Shown: positions 40,701 to 52,300 of the stretch, piece after piece
Numbering within the stretch: position 1 is the first letter of the stretch
How the letters are laid out: every line of letters starts with the position of its first letter
Assembly (NCBI GenBank): GCA_013397455.1
Contig: VYZB01000076.1
Span: 431,543 to 495,542, forward strand
Direction: 5' to 3'
Length of the DNA stretch: 64,000 nucleotides
DNA from: Crotophaga sulcirostris
Taxonomy: Eukaryota > Chordata > Aves > Cuculiformes > Crotophagidae
Translations under genes and position numbers: made by a program
The notes under the pieces: model-generated
What the model was told of the DNA's origin: nothing
The model's input: only the letters and a program-made list of their open reading frames with translations
The model's database searches: none

Positions 40701-41869
40701 ACATTCAAGTGATGCTTTCAGTAGTGGGTGCTCTATTGAACTTTCATTCCTCTTTCATTTTTCCCTGTCAGCTTCTTGCACTGATGTCAGTAATTTACCT
40801 TAGATTTGACTTGCTTCTCACTCCGTCTTTCTGAACCTTTACACAAAAGATGTTCAGAAAGAGACTGTGTTATAGTGATTTCATTCAACCTAGATGTTTG
40901 ATTTCCACAGTTCTTTCGGATCCAGCTTCCAAGACTTCAGACAACTCAGAGAAAGGATGCTTTTACTTTACAGCCTGCTGCCACTGCCATCCTGAATATA
41001 GATGCTTCCTGTTGTGTTTTCCCTTTCAACCTACAACACTCAAATGGCTCATAAAGTACAGGCCTTTTTGTCTCCCCCAGGCTTTTCCATCACAGAGAAC
41101 TTTGTGGTTGACTTGTTGCCCTGCTATGAGATGCTGGCCACCTGAGTATGGTAAGTAGCTATGAAGAGGGGGTAAAGGTTACTATACAACTGTATTTCTC
41201 AGAACCTAGATCCCCTGGTGAAAGAAATAAGCATCATCAGGAGCATAAAGTCCCACAGGTATGAAGACTCCATATTTTTCTGTAATATCACTCTTCATTC
41301 AAGATAAAATATAATATATCTGGGCACTACAGGTAGAGTCTAGAGGCACCAAATCAGAAAACAAGACCTGAGGGAGAATTTTTAAGGAAAATTTTTCCAT
41401 CTCACTTTCTTTCTGGCAGACAGAAAGAAGCAGATGGTCAGTCATTTATCACAGTGTCAAGCCAGCAGATGTCTTCAAGATCTGCACTGCTCTCTGGTGA
41501 AGTCATGGAAGATAAAAGTATTCTTTCAAGGTGGTAAATTCTTCAAGATTTTAGAGATTTACTGATTACTTCACAGAGTAGACAATTCCCCTTTTAGGGG
41601 TGTTTAAGCAAGTGAAGTGAAAGGAAAGACACTGTGGTGAACTAGCTTTATCATTTGCATAGTACAGTCAGACAACAACCTTGAATGAATTTTTTAAGAC
41701 CTTTAGAAAAACATTCTCTTGAATCTACTGCAAAATTGCTAAGTTACTCCATTTCCTACCTGATTTCAAGTCTGATGCTGTCTTTTTGTACTACCAAGAA
41801 ATAGATCTTACTCTTTCTGTGGTAGAATGAAGATCAATCTACTGTTGTGTTTCAACATCACATGCGGAT
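37701..41869. other. Unique sequence, no gene seen
   Basis: No exon or known repeat family is recognisable. A GGCA/GACA plus GA-rich simple stretch lies at about 38430-38475. Confidence 0.5.
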
Positions 41870-43060
41870 GAGTCCAGGCTTATGTCAAGTCATCTCTTGA
41901 ATTTTCTCATTGACAAGCTAAATAGGCTGCTGGAGTCCTTCTGTAGGAAGAATATTTTCCAGTCTTTAAACTATTTTTGTGGCATGACTCAACCCTCTTT
42001 GGAGGTTTTCCAGTTTATCAATATCCTTCTTCTGTTGCGGATGCAAGCAGTAGGTATAGGGTTGCAGTAGTCAAACTACCAAAATGAAATAAGGTGGTAA
42101 ACTCACCTGATCATAATTACTTCAAATTCACTGTTTATACCTCAGAGAATTGCATGGACTTCTTTTAGCTACCATGTCATGTAAATGATCAGCCTATTAT
42201 TATCCACGATGACAGCTAATTTCTTTTTTTGAGATATCACTCCAGGAACAGATCTTGCCATCCAGTATGACCTGAATTCTTTCTTCCTAGTTATTTTTTA
42301 ATTTATATTTCACCACACCATAAAATATACTACAGGTGGTTGTGGTCAAGTTGCCAGCAAACCAGAGCACTCTGCCTAAATAAGCTATCTTCTCCACTGT
42401 TATCAAACCCTTAGTTTTTGCATTTGCAGTTAATACCAGCTGTAATACGTTCTTTTCTATGTACTTAATGTAACTACTAAATAGGATAGGACAAGCAGTA
42501 ATCCCTATAGTACTCCTTCAATAACCACATGCAGTTAGTGATGAATGCTGGCCGATGGCATTTTAGACATTTAGTTAAAAATTATTAAATAGTCTGCAAT
42601 GATCATTTAGACTTTTCCAGTTGAGTTCTATCTCCCAGTTGATTTGTCTCATAATTTTTTTCAGATTTGTTAAACTGACCTTTTAAAGCACAAATTGTAT
42701 ATATTATTGGCATGTCTTTTATTCTGTTTGCATATAGTAGCAAAATCATTTGCACCTAAGAAACCACTAATTTTTATTTCTGTGATCACATCCTCTTTAT
42801 CTGTCAAGATGAGGTATAATACAGAATTCCTCTGTGTAGGTTGAAACACTCTATAAGTTAAGAAATTGTCATTTATAATTTTTAGAAATCCCTAGGACAT
42901 TTCAGTACTGGCAGTCTGAGAAACCCCAGCAGATACTGGGCAGATTGAATTCCTCCCCCCACTCCCTTCCCTTTCTCTTATAAAAGAGTTTTTCTTCCTA
43001 CACATTATAACTAGGTGCTTGAGGGCAATCCATAGCACGGAGGAGAAAGAATGTAAGAGG
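41870..43060 (-). mobile_element. Ancient decayed CR1/L3-like LINE, reverse orientation
   Basis: Read on the + strand, the segments follow the reverse-complemented CR1 order. At 41990-42065 is the 3' region (CCTCTTTGGAGGTTTTCCAG, then CAATATCCTTCTTCTGTTGC). At about 42170-42230 is a stretch like the part preceding GACAGCTAATTTC. At about 42475-42520 is a stretch resembling the antisense of the GVPQG reverse-transcriptase motif (ATCCCTATAGTACTCC). At about 42750-43040 is the endonuclease region (ATCATTTGCACCTAAGAAAC, AAGAAATTGTCATTTATAAT, CCCAGCAGATACTGGGCAGA). The distance between the last two blocks is far too short for an intact element, so the central reverse transcriptase has been deleted. 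No frame is open. Family assignment is from memory of CR1 patterns. Confidence 0.6.
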
Positions 43061-43859
43061 AAAAGAAGAAAGTAGATAGGTAGATTAATTATCCTGATAA
43101 ATGCTGAACCAGAAAAGAGGGTACTAGAGACGGTGATCTGCTCTGGTCCTAGATTTTTTGCATTGTTGATCTTCCTCCTCTGCTTCCTACTGAATGTCCT
43201 TGGAAGCAGAGCAGCCCCATTTCAACAGGTGTAGCACACAAATTTTTAGTTTTTGCCTCTCAAAGGCAGAAGGAACAATAGACAGTGTACAAATACAGAA
43301 GCTATTCACAGCCATAAAAACATTTGTCTCTAAAAAACACATAAATAATACATTTGTTCTGAATGTATATCTATGATACTTTATTATATTGTCACATTGA
43401 TTCATGATTCAAAATTATTTGTCTTAAGACAGTATAATTTAAATTGGAGCTGGAATTTTTTCCTACCAACAGTGAAATTATCAGTAATGAGGAGAAAATG
43501 GAGTTTAACAGAATTTTGGAAACCTGGGGCTGAGACCTCATTCCAAAAGCGCCCTTCTTTTATTCACCGCAGCCTTCCATTTCACTCTTTTTGTTGTCTG
43601 AATCATTGTTTTTACCTTTCTTTCCAATATCACTCTACCTTCAAAACTGGATATCTGAGTATACTAATAAATTAGAGTTCTAGGGGTTTCAGTGGGGTGT
43701 TTTGTTTATTTGTTTTTCTGTTTGTTTTGTTGAGGTGGCTAAACAATTATAAAAATAGAATAGGAAATAATAGACCAAAATGAAGACAATAAGCTTTTTA
43801 AACACATAAGAAATTTAAATTGTCTGAGCCTGATAAACTACATATGTGACTGTTTAAAT
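43061..43859. other. Spacer between two ancient CR1-like fossils
   Basis: No gene is recognisable. A T/G-rich (TTTG)-type simple run lies at about 43698-43732. A 100-codon stop-free frame at 43373-43675 (+) shows no domain. Confidence 0.45.
43698..43732. repeat. Low-complexity (TTTG)-type run
   Basis: T-rich run with repeated TTTG/TTTTG units; simple sequence only. Confidence 0.7.
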
Positions 43860-44560
43860 ATCAACAGGTGAAGCAGTGGCAATCACATTAAGGAGACCCT
43901 GAAAATTTGTGAAGAATTAAAGTGCTGAAGTATTGAAAGATTGGAAAACTGAAAATAATACTTGATATTGAATAAGTAGATGAAGAAAATGAAGCAGCCA
44001 CAACTCCATAACTTCCATTCATGAAAAAAGGATTTATGGGATATCTGCCAGCTTGAAAGCACCTAGGAAAAGGAATCAGCTAACATGGAGTTGTCAAGAG
44101 CAAATTCAATCAAGTCAACTTAATCTCTTTCTGCAAAAGCGGAACAGTCGTCTCCATCAGGAGATTCAACAGACATCTCATATTCGGGCTTTAGGGAGGT
44201 TCTTACATTGTGTCTCATGTTGTTCTCATAAATGGCTCTGAAAAATGCACTAACAGTATAGCTTCAGACTTGCTAGGATAAGTGGGTTGATGGCTGGAAA
44301 ATCAACTCACCATTTTTATTGTTAGTTCATTACCAAAGTAAATGGTAGTAGACATATTTAGTGGCCTATCCTGAGTCTACTAATATTGAATCATCTCTAG
44401 TAATATATCTAATAATGCTGATAATGGCATAGACATCATCTGCTTAATACCAAACTCAGAGGGACTAGAAATATGCTGGAGGAAAAGTGTTGGTAAATAA
44501 ATTTTAAAAAGCATATATTTCAGTAAGAACAATATTGTGTAACACTGAACCCAAAACCTA
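43860..44560 (+). mobile_element. Ancient decayed CR1-like LINE (reverse-transcriptase region), forward orientation
   Basis: The sequence follows, with many substitutions and small indels, the DNA of the central CR1 reverse transcriptase in forward order. AAAGCACCTAGGAAAAGGAA near 44056 and GAGTTGTCAAGAGCAAATTC near 44091 correspond to the 'QHGF-K' region. GTCTCATGTTGTTCTCATAA near 44211 corresponds to the 'VPHDIL' region. Then come GCTGATAATGGCATAGACAT near 44416 and ACCAAACTCAGAGGGACTAG near 44448, where the DDTKL motif would lie. Stops and frameshifts are frequent; the protein is dead. It is much older than the forward copy that begins 0.9 kb further right. Edges are approximate. Confidence 0.6.
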
Positions 44561-45486
44561 CCAGTTGACCTCTGGGAGATGGCACACATGCATTGCACAC
44601 AGTGACAGAAACAGCCTTCCCTTATCTTTACTTGCACCATTTTTGTGGCTTGTGCTCAGGTCATGACACTGACCTGTGTAGAGGAGTAACAGGAGTAACA
44701 GTTTCCTCGTATTTCCTCCTAATTTGTTCCCACTTCTATTTGTGCCATCAGGACTCATTTTGGTGACTTATATTGATGCCTAAAAGCAAGAAGGATTGTT
44801 GTCAAAATTCAGTGTCCATTCCTGAGGATCACTAAAAAAAGTCAAAAATACTATCACAAATACGAAACTATGTTGGGTAAGTTTTCATGAAAAGGTTTAA
44901 AGTAAGGCACTTTCTTTTAAATGTTTGATGAGTGCTGATGCAATATGACACCTATTTAGAGGCACATACTAATTATACCAAATATATATTATGAGAGGAA
45001 CAGAGAAGTTGTGGGATGGGATTTTTACGATTAATAAAAGTCATCATTTGGGACTCATGAATCAATTGTTAGAGAAAAATAATGAAAATGATTGCTGTAT
45101 TTGATAAATCAAACAGTTCTGCAATAATATCTACATAACTTTTAAAATATCAGGAAACCTCTGCCCTGTTGACATATTCCAAGAAAAGACAATATTAATT
45201 TCCCTTACTTCTTATTAAATTTTTAGTTCTTGAACTGTGGACACATATCATTTTACTGTTTATCAAAGGTCACATGAAATTGTGTATGAAACTATATGCA
45301 TTATACCGGCTTTAAATTTGTAATTTGAAAGGTATATTTAAATTGAAAATTAATATCTGAAGCATAAGATTAAACGGAGAAATTGTAAACAGGCAAAAAA
45401 TCGCTAAGAAAATTTTTAAATTAGTATCAAATTGTATATTCCATGACAATTGCAAAGCACTGTAAGTAAAATAATGATATTTGAAA
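44561..45486. other. Unique AT-rich sequence, no gene seen
   Basis: Lies between an ancient CR1-like fossil and a younger CR1 copy. Nothing else is recognised. Confidence 0.5.
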
Positions 45487-46301
45487 TGTCATGGCAGTCA
45501 GGCAAACCCCTGGTGACTGGAAAAAGGGAAATATTGCATCCATTTTTAAAAAGGGTAGAAAGGAAAACCCTGGCAACTACTGACCTGTCAGCCTCACCTC
45601 TATGCCTGGGAAGATGATAGAACAGATCCTCCTGGAAGTTATGCTAAGGCACACGGAGTACAGGGAGGTGATTTGAGACAGCCAGCATGGCTTCACCAAG
45701 GACAAATCCTGCCCCACCAACCTAGCTGCCTTCTAGGAGGGAGTGACTACACCAGTGGAAAAGGGAAAATCCATGGATGTCATCTATCTGGTCTTCTCTA
45801 AGGCCTTTTACATTGTCCCTGACAACATCCTTCTCTCTAAGGGTCCAGTGAAGGGCCACAAAAATGATCAAAGACCCTGAAAACCTCCCCTGTGAAGAGA
45901 GTCTGAGAGAGTTCAGGTTGTTCAGCTAGGAGAAGAGAAGGCTCTGAGGAGAGCTTATTGTGGCCTTTCAGTACTTAAAGGTAAAAAAGATGGGGACAAT
46001 CATTTTAGCGGGGCTTGTAGCAATAAGACAACAGGTAATGATTTTCAACTAAAAGAGAATAAGTTTAGTCTGGATATTAGGAAGATTTTTTTTCACTCAA
46101 TGTGATGAAACATTGGAAAATGTTGTCCAGAGAGGTGGTAGGTGCCCCATCCCTGGAAACATTCAAGATCAGGTTGGATGGGGCTCCGAGCAACCTGAAG
46201 CAGTTGAAGATGTCCCTGCTTATTACAGGGGGGTTGGACTAGATGACCTTCATGGTTCTTTCTAATCCAAATGATTCTATGATTCTGTGATTCTATGTTT
46301 C
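45487..46301 (+). mobile_element. CR1 LINE copy with internal deletion, forward orientation
   Basis: Two CR1 parts are joined. From 45487 to about 45840 is the start of the reverse-transcriptase domain. From about 45841 the sequence jumps to the ORF2 C-terminal part (GGTCCAGTGAAGGGCCACAA, corresponding to the VQRRATK region) and continues through the 3' region to about 46250. It ends in several ATTCTATG-type repeats (about 46269-46298). The missing middle should be several hundred base pairs (about 0.65-0.7 kb, estimated from the usual spacing of these motifs). The copy is also 5'-truncated. The 3' repeats are well preserved. Confidence 0.95.
45513..45840 (+). pseudogene. CR1 ORF2 reverse-transcriptase N-terminal remnant, broken
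   Basis: Reading in the frame of GDWKKGNIASIFKKG shows the entrance to the reverse transcriptase: KENPGNY-stop-PVSLTSMPGK, IEQILLEVMLRH, then stop-DSQHGFTKDKSCPTNLAAF-stop, and IYLVFSKAFYIVPDNILLSK. Three in-frame stops are present. Two (TGA at about 45583 and about 45675) sit where the family normally has arginine, consistent with CGA to TGA decay at CpG. Motif A, normally with a catalytic aspartate in YLDF, reads YLVF here, so the enzyme would be inactive even without the stops. The frame ends at the internal deletion junction at about 45840. Confidence 0.88.
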
Positions 46302-49300
46302 TAACTGGTAAGGGCTGAATAATTCCTCTGCCGTGTATGTAAATTTGGCTTTTACACAGGGGGGGAAATTCCAAGGAATGAGAAAAATCCAAAGAAAGGA
46401 ATAATTGAAAAAATTACATAAAAAGACAAGGTTGTACATATTTTTCTTCAAGTGAAAGTATGAATACTTATGTAGATAATCAATTAAAAATAATAAATTT
46501 GCAGTACTACTATATTAACATTCCATCACTGTGTAGAAAAGGCCGTTAATGTACTACAGTTCTGAAAATATCATTTAGGACAGAGAAAACCCTCTAAGAC
46601 TTCAGTTGGTAAGGTATTACACTAGTAACTTTTTGTGAGACTTGAGACGTAACCTGCACAGAAGTCTTACCATGTTATATCTAAGAGATATGTCCTGGTC
46701 TCCAAGCAGTTTTTTTTGAGGAACTGCATGATAGCTCTGACAACAAACCTGTGTTCCATTCAAATGCAGGAAGACTCATTGGGAAATTTTATCGGAAGTG
46801 GACTTAACTACAAAAGCAACCAATAATGCTACCATTCAACATTTTGATTTCAGCTGATCCAAAACAATTGGGTCTTTTCCACTCTTGATGGCATTTGTAG
46901 TAATACGCATTGCTAAGGAAGGAATTATGTATAAACTTACAAAGAAAATTGGTGTCAAAATTTCGTAATATTAAGAGTCTCTCACAGTAGGGAGTAATTC
47001 ATGGTGATTTTATTCTACATCTGCAGTTGCCTAACCGCTACGTCATAACTGATTTTAGTAGCCTCATGATGCAAATGAAAAAATAAGCAAAAAATGTTGA
47101 GAGTTTTGTACTGCGGTTGACAATGAAGTCACTGTGAAAAAGAAAGACTTGGATCATGCTTGTTATACTACTGCTATTTGCCTCAAATCTCTCATATTTC
47201 AATGCTACCGATTTGCTTCATCTCTAAACTGTGGGAGAACAGTATAACAGCAGCATGCCTTTTCTAGAGAACTTTTTCACAAAATTTTCAGACTGCCAAT
47301 CTCTTCTCTTACACCTTTCCCTTGCATGTTCAGTTCCAAATATTTTTCTTGACCTTTTGGCCTGCAACTTCTTGCCACAAACTCTGCAGAGAAAACCTAA
47401 GAGCTCTGGCTCCTGTTAGCCATAGACGTGATGTAATCCTTCCTACATTACTGCACTATTTTTTTCAGTATAAGTATGTATATACATATTCTTCTTAACT
47501 AGTCATCTGGGGGAGGATGTGAGACCATTTTTTAAGATTGGACCAGAATGGAATTTAAGGGTCTTTTTATAAGCGAATGGGCAGCTGCAGTTAACTCACC
47601 GTGAGGAACCAGTCCCCAGACATTTGTCTAAATTTCAGATCCTTGGGGTACAGTTTTAAATATCTATGTATGTGTGCATTTATAATATTTAAAAGGATAA
47701 AACACCATATAAAATGAAAGTTAAAATGATCACAGAAGTACTCAGCGATTGCTAGCACTTCTGGGCTTCCAAATGCATCCATAAAGTCCATGGGCGCTGC
47801 AAATCCACAGGGGTCAAAACGTTTGGATATTATTAATGTAACCATTCATTCAAGAAAGTAGTCTTACCTGTTATAAAATCAAGCAACAGGGTTAAAGTTT
47901 CAGAAGTCTTTTTAATTTGTGGATTTCAAAAAGAAATTCCAAAGTTTTAAATGACATTCATTTTAATGTTCCAAGCAGGTGATAATCTGTAGTAGCAGCC
48001 TATTTAGCCAGTTTTCATAACTACCATCTTTGTAGTTATGGTCTTTATTGCAGTCCTGTTACTTACACAGTTGCAGTACATGAAGAAGGCAATTGGTTTC
48101 ATCTTATTTCTCAAGTGGCAGAAAGCAAGGCTGAGCAGCAATCACTACGGTTAATGTGGGCCTTCTCTTCTTCTAAGCCCATTGATGGGCTGAGACTACT
48201 CATTTGTATAAGCAGTCCAGGCATCTTGACAAGTAGTGCTGTAAGAATCCAAGTACTGTGCATATGGTATACCTTGTAGAGATCCATTGTTTGCCAAGAC
48301 ATTGATCTTGTACCTCTACATTTAGTCAATACTCAACTAGATAACAATAATATAGTTTTGTTAAACATGCATACAATTTTTCTGAGTTTTGTGTATCCCG
48401 TTGGATTTTTGTTAGTGATACAAACACAGCGGTTCCTTTTTTGGTCTTCACCGTCTCTTTTGCACTGCAAGGGTTTATCAGGAAGACAACGTTCCCTTCA
48501 AAGATTTTTTGTCCTCCAGCAATCTTTTCTGACATTTTTAGTGGAGATGTGAAATGCTTTAAACCAGGAGCTCAAATAAACTTACTAGAAAACAATTTTG
48601 ACTTAAACAAAAATGACTTACTAGAGAATAAATTCATTTTAACCCTTATATTTCTAACATATTTAGAGATAATTACAATTATTGTTGAAATATCAAGTTA
48701 AGTATGGAATTCACTTTTTTCAGACTTTCATATTAACTATTATCCCCCGTATAGAAGTCCTAGGAGCCCTCATTTTACCTTTTATTTAAATTTCTTCACA
48801 GACGTATTTTCTTTATGATAATTCTCAAGAATGTCTTAGTGAGGATAATACATTTTACAAAAGCTATTTGAACATGAGCCTAGGCATAAATGATACACTT
48901 TATTCAAGGAAATTAAAAGAAGAAAGCAGAATTTTCCGAGTAGTCTTAATTTCACTGCACTTTTAAATAGGAACCTCAGGAGTAAACAAGTTGTTTCAGT
49001 AGAGCTGGCCTAAATTGAAAAGGCTCCACATGCTAATTTTAGAGGTACTTAAAGTAACCAGACATAATTTCATGAAGTCTATCATTAGCCCTGATTTGTT
49101 TCTCTTGGTTTCAACTGCCTCTATTAATTTCTCAGCCTGTCAGCTATTATATAAAACAAGTTTTGTCATAAGAAAATATATTTTCATCCTCTTTTTTCTC
49201 TACATACAGGGGGTTGTGGGTGTAGTATTTTTTTTCCTTACATCTTCTGAATTCTGTTCTAGTGTTCATTCAGGGAACTGCCAGATTTTTTCTGGAAGCA

Positions 49301-52300
49301 TATGACAGTTACAAAGTCAAAGCCTATTATTTTTATTATGAACACCTTGGTTCTATAAATTTTAACCAAAAGTCTCTTGAAAGAAAATAAGCTTTCAACA
49401 GAGACGTTTATACAGCAATGTTGTCTCTAAATCCTTTCTTATAAGAGTGAAATAATACTTCTATACTTTTTTTTAGATCCACTCCAGTTTCTCTTATTTC
49501 CTCAACTTTCACTCATTTGTATATATGCCTCATACCCATATGGACATATGTATAAATTATTAACATGCTGTATATTTTCTCTCTCAGCAAGGGTCATGGA
49601 ACTGGAATTCTTTTATAATCTATGTTCCTCATACTATGTTCTCTCAGTTCTAATTGTAATTTGCCTATATATTAAATAGATACCATACACCATTTTTTCT
49701 CGGTTTCCCTAACAAAGGGAAAAACCTTGTGTAAAAAGACCCTCCAAAACACCAGGAAGTAACATGTCTCTGGAAGCATGTGTAGAATTGACTGTGCTTT
49801 AGGAGCACAATTCAGGGTTAATAAGAAGTTCATTTGCTGCTGCTCTTTTGAGCTTTTAATATTTCTGCATTTTTTCATGAAATAATCTGTGAAGACGTTG
49901 CTCTGCTGCACTTTACTCCTGTTTAATCATCTGCGTGGATTCAAATTTGGTGGATCACGTGTGCCTAATTTATAAGGCTTAAACCAGTACTTAAAACATT
50001 AAAAAAAAGTTTTGTGGGTAGCTTGACCTTTATTACATTGATTTCTATCATAACATTATAAAACTTTTAAAGTATGACCTTTTCTTATTCAAAGATAAAA
50101 ATATTTTTAAAACTGTCAGTGTTAGACATTGCAAAATAACAATAGACATTTCGAAGTAAGGGGCTCAGCATTTCATAAAAGTGGTACTGCAGAAGTGTAT
50201 AAAGTTAACAAATTAATGTTATGAAAAGTGTAGGTGGGAATGAGGAAGAAACATCCGTTTTTCATTGTTAGTTCCTGAAATATGGAAATAGTATAGCTGC
50301 ATACAAGTTAACATAATGATTTTCTAGCTGGTACCTTGTAGGACGAAATATCTTCTACAAGATTCAACGATATGGTTAGATTCATTCTTGAATGTCACAT
50401 CACTTTGTTACATCAAAGTGTAAATCTGTTCCTTTTAGAGTCTGAATTTTCTTTTACTTTGCTGACTACCTCCCCCCACTTCTGTGAGTTTAAAAAGAAC
50501 ACTGACGTCTACAAGTAAGATTATTTTTCTTCCACAAGGGTTCCAAGTGATTGAAGTATTACATATGAAGATACACTTTCACAACTTAACCCCAGAATTT
50601 CAAAGATACAAGTGCTTTCTCACATATACATTACTTCCACTTCACGGTGCCTACTTGTAGGTGGTTTTTCAAATTATTTTTATTTTCTATAATGTAATCT
50701 TAGTAACCATAATTCCCAGGGTATCTGTGGGTTAGAACTACAGATTCAGCACTTAGTCTTGCTAGGTAAACTACTTTTTCTGAGGCTTCCTTGTACGTTG
50801 TGATTTCTCTGCACTGAAGATTTCTGTTACTGCTTGCTCCTTCAGTAGCACTTCTTAAAGGCTATGTTGTGTAGTCCTCCCATCATGGATGGACTCAAAG
50901 ATGTTGTGAGATGTTAGAAAAAGCAGTTGGCAGTAGCTCACTTCTTCCATGGCAGGGAGTTTGTGCCATAGCAGGGTGCAATCAAATGCCTTTGGTTGTT
51001 ATAATGACTGGAAGCAGTTCAAGTTCCTCCATGAGCAAAGAACAAATATTTACTTTTATATTTGTGATTAAAAACTAGACTCTTCTCAATTTTCTTCCTT
51101 CATCACTGATTAAAAACAACTTGTTAATACAGGCAGTCTAAAAGTTCATCTCAAAGAGGTTGCATATGACTATCATAAAACACAAAGCTCTCCTTCCTGC
51201 AGTTCTTCCTGCATTGATTGAAAGGGCAAAGAAAAAGTGTGAAACAAGCTTGAAAGAGTGGACTGAGTAAGCACAACCCCAACTGTCATTTCATGGAAGG
51301 GAAGGACATAAATGTATAAAAAAATTTGAGAAATACAGGGGAAACTGTCAAGGTGTGAATGTGTGCACAGGTGCTAGAGAAGATGAATTGGTGTCTTTTT
51401 TTTTTAAGCTTTGTAACACACTAATGATTACCTTTTCCTCAAGAGATCTTTACAGTTGGGGTTGAGGAAAGTAATGTACAGACCAGCTATTATGAAGCCC
51501 ATGTTACACGGCCTTAGTATTTCACACTGTTTATGCAAGTAGTTGTGAAATTATGAACACATTTAAAATATTTCATCCTAGAAAATACAAGACTATGAAA
51601 TAAAGCTTACACAGACAACCTGAATGTTTACACAGACAGTCTGAATATTCAGATTTAGGCCCATAGCCTTTGATTTCTATCTCATATAATTGCTTCTAAG
51701 ACAGTGTGAAAGAGGAAATTTACCCAGGACCAAAAAGCAAGATAGCTTAATGTCTTTCTGCACTATTGTGGAGTGAACAGTATGTACCCTGGAGAAGAAA
51801 GAATGTCTTGGACAGAGAGGGCACATGTATGAATCTGAGTAAAGAGCAATGGGGACAAAAAAGAATCAGTCATTAAATAATAAAAGTTTTAATCTCTGAG
51901 CTTCAGGTTGACAAAATACTAGAAGGACCAATTTGCCTTAGAATGGGAGACAGTACTCCCAAGCTATTCAAGAAGGCAGTACTCCAAAGTGGCAGTAGCA
52001 GGGGACAGTCTATCATGAGAATGGAGAAAATATCCTTCCAAAAATGATCCATTGGTTGGACTCAATAGAGCATTTCTTATGTACTTTGGTCTGTAAGAAA
52101 ACACTCACTATGTAATTGTGATTGTAGTTTCTAAGAAACTGGATAGTAATCATCCTTGAGGACTGAAGGAACAGACATTTTCTTTCTCTTTTCTGAGAGG
52201 AACAGCTTGTAAAACCTTCCTTGGCCATTACCTGGTCTTACGTATGGTACTGAATTAGGGAAGAGGTAAAAAATCAATGCACATGAAAGAGTAATAGAGC

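Noticed and set aside
42475..42520. Intact reverse-transcriptase motif B in the ancient reverse copy
   Set aside because: The resemblance is at DNA level only. The frame is closed and many positions differ, so it is treated as part of a fossil, not as a coding motif.
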